Source: Chrysomallon squamiferum
Lineage: Eukaryota > Mollusca > Gastropoda > Neomphalida > Peltospiridae
Reading direction: 5' to 3'
NCBI GenBank assembly: GCA_012295275.1
Contig: CM022676.1
Span: 7,819,031 to 7,844,030, forward strand
DNA: 25,000 nucleotides
Positions 19,999-25,000 of this stretch are shown piece by piece (position 1 is the first letter of the stretch; the number at the start of each line of letters is the position of its first letter). The notes beneath the pieces are model-generated. The model was not told where the DNA came from. It did no database searches and worked only from the letters and a program-made list of their open reading frames with translations. The translations under genes were made by a program, and so were the position numbers.

Positions 19999-22474
19999 TA
20001 CACACACATACACACAGACACACATATGCATACACATAGACAAAAACAAAACAAAAATAATAATATACATTCCTAAATACGTACATAGATATACACAATT
20101 ATTCATACGCATAAACACATATGTGATACAGATACTGTTAATTTAAAATAAAACGAATTAAAACTTACGCTCAACATTAATAATAATTTTGGTATGTGCT
20201 GTTTTGTTCGTATCCGGATTAACAGCAGTGCATGTGTATACGCCATCTTGAAATCTCGTGATATTAGTCAGTGCCAGTAGTCCGTTGTTACTGACAATCT
20301 GATTGGTCAGTTCCCATCTGTAACGGCATTTGATAAAACAGTCGGCTTTGCATGATACTGTGACGTCACTTCCTTCATCTACTGTAATGTCAGATGAAGA
20401 ATTGACTCGAAGTGAGCTACCGGGACCGTCTGTTAAAATAAATAAATGAAAATAATAAATCAATAAATCAATAAATCAATAAATACAGTAGTACCTCGAG
20501 TTACGAGTGCTCCAACTTACGACGTTTTTGAGTTACGAGCAACCGCCCGTGGCGATTTTTTACTTTGAGTTGTGAGCCAAAATCCGAATTACGAGTGAGG
20601 TTCAGATACGCCGCCGCTAGTTGACGCAACCAACACAGAATCCCGCGTCTTACTTGTTACCTCGCCATGGAAGCATCTCTTTTGTGTTGTGCTCACGTTT
20701 TGTGCAGTATTTTGCCAACTTTCCATGGATCTTAAGAAAGTGAATGCAAAGGATAGCTCTGAGAAGAAGCGGATGATGTCCACTGAATTAAAGCACGAAA
20801 TCATAGAAAAACATGCACGAGGTGTGCATGTAGTCGTCTTGGCTAGGCAGTACGAGCATAATACTTCTACGATATGTGCCATGCTGAAGCAGAAAGAGTC
20901 AGTAAAGGCTGTAACTCCAGCCAAAGGCGCTAAAATAATTTCTAAGCTGCGAACCTCCGTCCATGAAAAGATGGAGAAACCCTAACCCAGTACAGTTTAC
21001 AAAACCAATTTATTTCTTTTTGTTTTGTTTTACTTTGTTTTTATACAGTATTTTCATTTATAAATACATTTTTTTTCTAATTTAAAAACACGATATCAAA
21101 TTGTTTTTTAATTTAATATTTTTTTTTTTTTTTAGGGGGTCTGGAACGGATTAATGGTATTTCAATTTATTTCATTTGGGAAAATTGATTTGAAATAGAG
21201 CTCGGTCACGAAACGAATTAAACTCAACGTACCACTGTAAATAAATAAATAAAAGCTAAAAATATAAATTCATGGATGATATTTGTTTGTTCTTATTGTT
21301 ATCGACATGATCCTCATCGCCATAAAAATAATCATCATGATCATCGTCATCATTATTATTGATATAGCTGTTGAATCTGTTGTTGTTGTTATCGTTATTA
21401 TTATTATTATTATTATTACGGTAAAGATGATGATATTGATGATAATAATAACACTAATAATAATAACTTAAATAGAACTAAATTAAATTGAATTAAAATA
21501 CCTCTAACTTTCAACACGACTGTGTTACTCGGATATCGGTTACGACCACTTTCACATCGCCAAATGCTTCCCTGTTGATTTCTGTTGACAGATGTTATAG
21601 TAACTAGAAACTTGTTACCTAAACATTTGAAAGCGTAATTTTCTCTAAAACGTGACGTAACATCACAGTGTCCGGGCCCAGATTTTAACACGTCATAGGT
21701 GACGTCATTCTCAAACCAGGTGACGCGATCTGAATATTGGAAAATCTGACATGTCAATGTAAAAGTAAGACCGCTGATAGCGTATGGCGCGTCCCCTCGA
21801 AGATTTGGCGGTCCTGAAAGTAAACTACAAAAATTAAACAAGAAACCGCGCACACGTCCACATACACATGAACACAGATACATGCACAAACACATATAAA
21901 TACACACATAATGTAATCTGTAGTATAACAACAGTGATTCATATTAGCTATTCGCACGTGAGGGTTTATAACTCGTTCTCTGATATTTTAAACACACACC
22001 TCTAATAATATTTAGTTGTCTGTTTATTTTTTCATTTTCACTTTTACTATAATTAGTTTTTCTCACTTACGATGGACAATCAAATGAAGTATTCTATTGG
22101 CAGTTTGATTCGTATCTGGATTTTCAGTCGTACACACGTAGAGACCTGATTGTGATCTATTAATATTAGCCAATAGGAGAACGCTCGTGTTACTTATGAC
22201 GTCATTTTCAAGCTTCCACTGATAATTACACGTGATGAAACACGTCGCCGAACAAGACACTGTGACGTCACTTCCTTCCACAGCAGTGAGAACAGACGAA
22301 GTATTCAGCTTGAGTGATGTTCCAGGACCATCTGAAAAATAAGTTATCAACAGCATGATCATCATCATCATCATCATCGCCAGCATAATCATTATTTTTG
22401 ATTTATTCTTTCTGATAATAGCAATTATGTCACTACTATTTATTTATTTTGTTAATATATTTGTTGATCTAAAA

Positions 22475-22557
<83 letters not shown>

Positions 22558-23929
22558 TTTTAAATCTTGATATGCAGAAACAGGTACAATTTTAAAAATA
22601 TATATTCATTAAGTATCAGTGCATACGAACGTGCCTGTTTAATCATATAAATATGCTGGATATTCTTTCATGTAAAAATACAAACTTACTTAAATATTAA
22701 TACATATTAATAATTCTTATCTTCTGTAATTATAATCTATATAAAAAATGTTTTGACCTCTGATTTCAAATAGTATTTTGTTTTTATTAGATGTATTCTT
22801 TAGTTATCATTAACAGTGCATATTTCCTAGAAAGATAATTATAAACATGAAACTGATAATACATCTGACTTCCAGTATTGTCTTCTTTTACTGAGATGCA
22901 TTATGTAGTCATCATTAATAGTACCTAATTCCTAAAATGATAATAATTAAACTGATTTTACCTCTCACTTCAAGTTTTATTTCATTGCTGCGACCTCCCT
23001 CATCACCACATCTCCATACAGTTTCATGTTGACTGAGTTTGACAGATTTTATTATGAGGAGATTCATATCACCTGAACAGTGAAAACCGTATTCGTTTGG
23101 ATGTTCACCAAAAAAATCACACTGCGTATTGTTTTCTGTTACACGAATCCTGTATTCTGTGTTATTCACGAACCAGGTAATGGTAGGAGAAGGAAAATCA
23201 CTCTGACAGGTGAAAGTAAAAGGTGATCCAACAAGTGCATATCTGCCTGATGTTGTTAATGTATAATTCTGACCTTAAATTAGAAGAAACAAATTAAAAA
23301 CATTAATTAAAATAAAAATAAAAATTAAAATAAATTAATCTAAACAAAGTTATTATTTTTGTAATTACATATTTTCTATGTTACAGTACGCTGTGTAATG
23401 GACTGATATTACTCAGTGACGTTATGTTATGTTATGTTGACTTATATTACACTACATCCTATTATATCATATCGTATCATATTGTACTATTTTCTATAGT
23501 AGTATATTATATTGTACGACATTATTTTATATTATCAAAATTGCTTTTCATTCTCGTTTAATCTATATGTTTTGCGCCAAAATAAGAAACTGCTGATGTT
23601 TAGCATATAGATAAATATATACGTAATGATGAATTCACTGTATTAATGTGTACTGCGTTATCATGAATTCAATGTATTTTTTTTTTTTTACTGCGTTTTC
23701 AACGTAATCATGAATTCACTGTATTAATGGGTACAATGTCTACTTATATTTATTCAAGAAATTAGGACTATTTATCCATAACCATCGTCCATACATAACA
23801 CCAACTCCACCCAGATTTCACAGTTACAATAACTCAGATAGAGATAAATAATCTGAATATAAAATACATACCTTGTACATACAATACACATCCCAGTAAC
23901 ACGAACACACAAAATAATTTACAACTCAT
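16540..23929 (-). CDS. Four-Ig-domain transmembrane receptor with tandem cytoplasmic ITAMs (11 exons)
   Basis: Eleven coding exons, joined at GT-AG sites, give 1707 nt: 568 residues plus TAA. Predicted protein: signal peptide 1-20; Ig domains 20-123 (A), 124-210 (B), 211-314 (A), 315-401 (B); transmembrane helix about 413-436; basic stop-transfer QYKRRRKK; membrane-proximal tyrosines 459/460; three tail modules with tyrosine pairs 483/495, 518/530 and 553/(Cys565). Junctions are all phase 1 except the one between the 31-nt and 47-nt exons, which is phase 2. The tail matches the ITAM pattern used by animal immune receptors to recruit tandem-SH2 kinases of the Syk type. An activating cell-surface recognition role follows by inference; ligand and cell type are unknown. 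Closely related, broken copies lie at 8.5-12.4 kb and 14.8 kb. Confidence 0.85.
16735..16764. repeat. (AC)n microsatellite in intron 10
   Basis: About 15 AC units, pure. Confidence 0.9.
17137..17241 (-). CDS. Receptor exon 10: second ITAM module
   Basis: 105 nt, phase 1 at both ends, residues 502-536. Contains NPYSRL, an eight-residue spacer EERRNDVP, and YDVLLPD: an exact YxxL-x8-YxxL with acidic residues before the first tyrosine. The donor GTAAGT is read in frame as part of Ser-Lys, then TGA, so failure to splice would end the protein two residues later. Confidence 0.85.
17340..17450. repeat. (TA)n/(GT)n/(GTAT)n microsatellite in intron 9
   Basis: Simple alternating sequence, giving spurious Tyr/Ile/Cys-rich open frames on both strands. 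Confidence 0.85.
17791..17895 (-). CDS. Receptor exon 9: first ITAM module
   Basis: 105 nt, phase 1 at both ends, residues 467-501: NQTAPVAVHHDTRDP, then YSSL, spacer EERGDDVI, then YDVLVPD. An aspartate sits two residues before the first tyrosine, as in classical ITAMs. The donor again overlaps an in-frame Ser-Lys-stop (GATAGTAAGTGA). This exon is closest to the expected consensus and may represent the parent module. Confidence 0.85.
18077..18172. repeat. (TCTA)/(TCTG)n and (TA)n microsatellite in intron 8
   Basis: Mixed tetranucleotide array at 18077-18155 followed by (TA)n. Confidence 0.9.
18240..18375. other. Fragment resembling the receptor upstream region
   Basis: TAGACAATATTCGG (18246) recalls TAGACAATATTCGGTGACG at 7729, and GCTCAGTGACCGAGGGTAAACATCG (about 18380-18404, read in two parts) recalls the GCTCATATTCATTGGTAATCATC block at 24489. 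The patch is GC-richer than the intron around it. It may be a decayed piece of receptor promoter region or a repeat they share. Confidence 0.35.
18447..18488. repeat. (TG)n microsatellite in intron 8
   Basis: About 20 TG units ending seven bases from the donor of exon 8, close enough that its length might affect splicing. Confidence 0.85.
18496..18542 (-). CDS. Receptor exon 8: membrane-proximal tail
   Basis: 47 nt, phase 2 in and phase 1 out, acceptor GAAATTTCAG and donor GTAAAT. It encodes (R)ISTNQHVYYTVAPVS. Tyr459-Tyr460 in HVYYTVAP could be a phosphorylation site (YxxV). I found this short exon by looking for a phase 2-to-1 bridge between exons 7 and 9; it is the only frame that joins them without a stop. 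Confidence 0.75.
18621..18710. repeat. (AC)n microsatellite in intron 7
   Basis: More than 40 AC units with AGAC interruptions; further ATAC-type sequence follows to about 18800. Open frames across it are Thr-His artefacts. Confidence 0.9.
18920..18950 (-). CDS. Receptor exon 7: basic juxtamembrane micro-exon
   Basis: 31 nt, phase 1 in and phase 2 out, acceptor AATTATTACAG and donor GTACAT. It encodes RRKKLTSNQQ, the positive cluster expected just inside the membrane after the helix. Its phases match exons 6 and 8 exactly, which is the main support for so short an exon. Confidence 0.75.
19390..19449. repeat. (AAAT)n microsatellite in intron 6
   Basis: About 15 units beginning four bases past the transmembrane exon donor; it is the source of a spurious Phe-Ile-Tyr-Leu extension of that exon. 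Confidence 0.95.
19454..19570 (-). CDS. Receptor exon 6: transmembrane helix
   Basis: 117 nt, phase 1 at both ends, residues 402-440, acceptor AGAATTTTCAG and donor GTATGT. A short linker (RAVEDSSQLAK) leads into about 24 hydrophobic residues, VFAIVFGTSFLLSVIF then IIVVLICF, followed by QYKR. There is no charged residue within the helix, so it needs no partner adaptor for signalling, consistent with its own ITAMs. Confidence 0.85.
19780..19925. repeat. Dispersed repeat near the transmembrane exons, copy c (inverted)
   Basis: Reverse complement of the 11960-12140 family (CTGTATCAATCCATC, CATACATCCATCC, TTTATCTGTT). It sits in intron 5, the position equivalent to copy a in the plus-strand paralogue, so it predates the inverted duplication. 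Confidence 0.7.
20169..20429 (-). CDS. Receptor exon 5: second B-type Ig domain
   Basis: 261 nt, phase 1 at both ends, residues 315-401. DGPGSSLRVNSSSDITV start; Cys341 strand B, extra Cys345 and Cys349 (CKADCFIKC), Trp353, Cys381 strand F in GVYTCTAVNPDT. NSS, NIT and NKT sequons suggest glycosylation. The length and the YxC-type strand F fit an I-set or C2-like Ig fold; the C-x3-C-x3-C cluster is unusual. Confidence 0.85.
20486..21237 (+). mobile_element. Internally deleted pogo/Tigger-like DNA transposon in intron 4
   Basis: 752 bp bounded by TA on both sides (20484-20485 and 21238-21239), the target duplication of Tc1/mariner-superfamily elements. The left end CAGTAGTACCTCGAGTT and the reverse complement of the right end, CAGTGGTACGTTGAGTT, form an imperfect inverted repeat. 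The left flank continues in TTACGAGTG/TTACGAC sub-repeats. Only the beginning of the transposase remains, so it cannot move by itself. It lies antisense to the receptor gene. Confidence 0.85.
20725..20985 (+). pseudogene. N-terminal fragment of a Tigger-type transposase
   Basis: 86 codons from ATG at 20725 to TAA at 20983-20985. The frame is open from 20689, but MDLKKVNAKDSSEKKRMMS is the start I recognise for this family. STELKHEIIEKHARG followed by VVLARQYEHNTSTICAML is a helix-turn-helix of the CENP-B/Psq type that binds the element's ends in intact relatives. The second helix-turn-helix and the DDE catalytic domain are absent, with a stop after MEKP. Family assignment is from remembered resemblance. 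Confidence 0.8.
21340..21475. repeat. (ATT)n/(ATC)n trinucleotide tract in intron 4
   Basis: Irregular ATC and ATT repeats. The Ile/Val-rich plus-strand open frame across it is an artefact. Confidence 0.85.
21502..21813 (-). CDS. Receptor exon 4: second A-type Ig domain
   Basis: 312 nt, phase 1 at both ends, residues 211-314, acceptor TTACTTTCAG and donor GTATTT. Cys232 strand B (TFTLTCQ), Trp243 (RVTWFEN), extra Cys260 and Cys274 (HCDVT and FKCLG), Cys297 strand F (SIWRCES). The extra pair is at the same places as in exon 2 and in the plus-strand A exon, so it is a family trait, probably a second disulfide. No counterpart remains in the plus-strand unit. Confidence 0.85.
22071..22331 (-). 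CDS. Receptor exon 3: first B-type Ig domain
   Basis: 261 nt, phase 1 at both ends, residues 124-210, acceptor TTATTTTTCAG and donor GTAAGT. DGPGTSLKLNTSSV start; Cys150, Cys154 and Cys158 (CSATCFITC), Trp162, Cys190 (GLYVCTTENPDT). It is closest to the plus-strand exon at 9786-10046, as exon 5 is to 10916-11176, so the order of B domains was set before the inverted duplication. Confidence 0.85.
22475..22556. repeat. (CTA)n then (AAT)n microsatellite in intron 2
   Basis: About 16 ACT units running directly into about 11 AAT units. Confidence 0.95.
22790..22960. repeat. Doubled intron 2 block
   Basis: Two copies about 110 bp apart of AGT(T/C)ATCATTAA...CCTA...GATAAT, both ending near AAACTGAT. 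The same doubled block appears inverted at 9375-9540 in the plus-strand paralogue. Confidence 0.6.
22962..23273 (-). CDS. Receptor exon 2: first A-type Ig domain
   Basis: 312 nt, phase 1 at both ends, residues 20-123, acceptor TAATTTAAG and donor GTAAAA. Cys42 strand B (TFTCQ), Trp53 (TITWFVN), extra Cys71 and Cys85 (QCDFF and FHCSG), Cys108 strand F (TVWRCGD). Asn sequons NYT, NNT and NNTQ. It is the membrane-distal domain and probably the ligand-facing one. The acceptor has little pyrimidine tract, but the homologous exon joins and the frame support it. Confidence 0.85.
23620..23740. repeat. 43-bp minisatellite, short inverted array in intron 1
   Basis: Two to three partial units containing TCATGAATTCACTGTATTAAT and GGGTAC/TGTACTGCG, the reverse complement of the 5765-6108 repeat, broken by a T run. 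Confidence 0.85.
23872..23929 (-). CDS. Receptor exon 1: start codon and signal peptide
   Basis: 58 nt; ATG at 23929-23927 in the context GGAAATGAG, donor GTATGT at 23871. It encodes MSCKLFCVFVLLGCVLYVQ and the first base of Gly20: a short n-region with Lys4, a hydrophobic core, and a plausible cleavage site after VQG. No upstream in-frame ATG lies before a stop. A short upstream frame (ATG, seven codons, stop) begins about 100-110 nt earlier in the putative 5' UTR. Confidence 0.85.
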
Positions 23930-23968
23930 TTCCAGTATTTTAGTTTTCACTTCCGTTAATAAAATAAA

Positions 23969-24020
<52 letters not shown>
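23969..24020. repeat. (ATT)n microsatellite in the 5' UTR region
   Basis: About 17 units between the conserved upstream block and exon 1. The matching position in the plus-strand unit also carries trinucleotide tracts, and the signal exon there is gone. Confidence 0.95.
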
Positions 24021-24490
24021 GTTTATCTTTTCTTCACTACTTTCATGTTTTCACTCCTGTTAATATAAAAATAGTTTCTTCGCTATCATTTTCTTTTAAA
24101 TTCTTCCTTGTTTACTTTTCTGTTGCTATGTTACCACGTTTACTTCCTGTTTCACAAGTAAAACACCCGTTTTATTCTTGGTAAAAATAACATCTGTAAT
24201 ACGCTAGATTCTCTCGACTGACTTCAGCAGTTTGCTGGTAGAATAAAAAATATTATTTAGTCCCACATATACACACTAGAAGAAGAAATCCAAAACCGCT
24301 ATCATAAAATGACCGTGTTTGAATTGACCTAAAAAATGACGCTACGGACTGCTAATGAACAAGTGACAGCTTTTCAGTGGTGACCAAGGGTAATCATCGC
24401 TTCACATGCCATTCACATGCGCTCCGAAGGCGAATGACGTCACCGAATATTGTCTTCGTGTAGATCTAATCAGACAAGAAGAAAGGTCGC
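24021..24490 (-). promoter_or_regulatory. Probable promoter and 5' UTR of the receptor gene
   Basis: Inverted match to 7671-8160. Strongest blocks: 24050-24165 (CCTTGTTTACTTTTCTGTTGC region) and 24430-24500, which includes a palindromic CRE-type octamer TGACGTCA at 24435-24442 beside CACCGAATATTGTCTTCGTG. The plus-strand copy has TGACGTTA at that site. The transcription start was not located. Confidence 0.5.
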
Positions 24491-24510
24491 TCATATTCAT
24501 TGGTAATCAT

Positions 24511-24740
24511 CCCACGAAGCACGCCGTTCTTTGTCTTTTGTAATGTCTGCGTGTATCTATTGTTTTGTGTTAACCTTTGCACTGGCAACTATGTATTTTC
24601 AGATTGAATATTCTCCCACGAAGCACGCCGTTCTTTGTCTTTTGTAACTGTTGCGTGTATCTATTTTTTTCTGTGTAAAGTTTGCTCAGTAATCAAGCGC
24701 AGTCATCGCCACCCACGAAGCACGCCGTTGTTTGTCTTTT
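24511..24740 (-). repeat. Three upstream direct repeats (receptor gene)
   Basis: CCCACGAAGCACGCCGTT occurs at about 24511, 24615 and 24712, each followed by STTTGTCTTTTGTAA-like sequence. Spacing is about 100 bp. The core is inverted and present twice upstream of the plus-strand paralogue. Confidence 0.85.
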
Positions 24741-24759
24741 GTAATTTTTGCATGCAACT

Positions 24760-24941
24760 ATTTTTTTTTTTTCTTTTTTAGAGGAGGGGAGCCTATTGCT
24801 AGACAATACTCTGCTTATGTTCATTTATTTATTTCATTCTTTACCTCACTCTGTCCATCCATCAGTCCATCCAACTCACTGCTTGGGTATTTGTAAATAC
24901 ATAATTATCTAGGTAACAACGTATGATTGTATACAAACGCG

Positions 24942-24980
<39 letters not shown>

Positions 24981-25000
24981 CACAGACACACACACACACA
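24760..25000. repeat. T-run, partial dispersed repeat and (AC)n at the window edge
   Basis: A T-run at 24761-24779, a CTGTCCATCCATCAGTCCATCC block of the 19780-19925 family at about 24848-24870, and (AC)n from 24943 to the end. No gene. Confidence 0.75.

Noticed and set aside
20589-20924. 111-codon minus-strand frame
   Set aside because: Antisense to the Tigger-type transposase fragment.
1-25000. tRNA, rRNA, CRISPR or bacterial operon features
   Set aside because: Scanned by eye; no cloverleaf, rRNA core, regular spacer array or Shine-Dalgarno-led gene cluster was seen. A covariance-model search was not possible.

Overview
The window is AT-rich, intron-rich metazoan nuclear DNA crowded with microsatellites. 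I see no operons, ribosome binding sites, CRISPR arrays or RNA genes. The family of secreted-plus-membrane Ig exons, the density of (CA)n, (ATTT)n and (ATT)n tracts and a pogo/Tigger-type element suggest an invertebrate, most likely a mollusc and possibly a cephalopod. That assignment is inference; nothing in the window fixes the species.

The main content is one apparently complete gene on the minus strand, from 23929 (ATG) to 16540 (stop). I assembled it by hand from 11 GT-AG exons. The exon lengths (58, 312, 261, 312, 261, 117, 31, 47, 105, 105 and 98 nt) total 1707 nt, which is 568 codons plus a stop with every junction in phase. The product is a single-pass receptor: signal peptide, four Ig-like domains in an A-B-A-B arrangement, one transmembrane helix, a short basic and tyrosine-containing linker, then three tandem cytoplasmic modules. 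The first two modules match the ITAM pattern YxxL-x8-YxxL exactly; the third has lost its second tyrosine. The three modules lie on tandemly duplicated units of about 600-650 bp. In the first two, the splice donor overlaps an in-frame Ser-Lys-stop, so tail length could depend on RNA processing.

On the plus strand (about 7.5-12.9 kb) lies an inverted paralogue that converges on this gene. It keeps a similar upstream region and the Ig exons A-B-B, but it lacks a signal-peptide exon and the second A exon, its first Ig exon has shifted splice phase, its transmembrane exon has lost its donor, and no ITAM exon was found. I call it a probable pseudogene. A third fragment at 14.75-14.88 kb is a decayed minus-strand signal-peptide exon with nothing attached. 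A 43-bp minisatellite at 5765-6108, with its flank, is an inverted copy of sequence found in intron 1 of the intact gene. The region therefore looks like a fast-rearranging receptor family.

Layout: 1-7.4 kb, no credible gene, built of duplicated segments, a palindromic tandem array near 1.5-2.5 kb, microsatellites and a dispersed repeat whose second copy is at 13.5-14.4 kb; 7.5-12.9 kb, plus-strand paralogue; 12.9-16.4 kb, repeats, the orphan first exon and unassigned DNA; 16.4-24.75 kb, the intact receptor gene with its upstream region and a 752-bp internally deleted Tigger-like element in intron 4; 24.75-25.0 kb, simple sequence. No similarity search or RNA evidence was available, so exon calls rest on splice signals, phase and comparison between copies.
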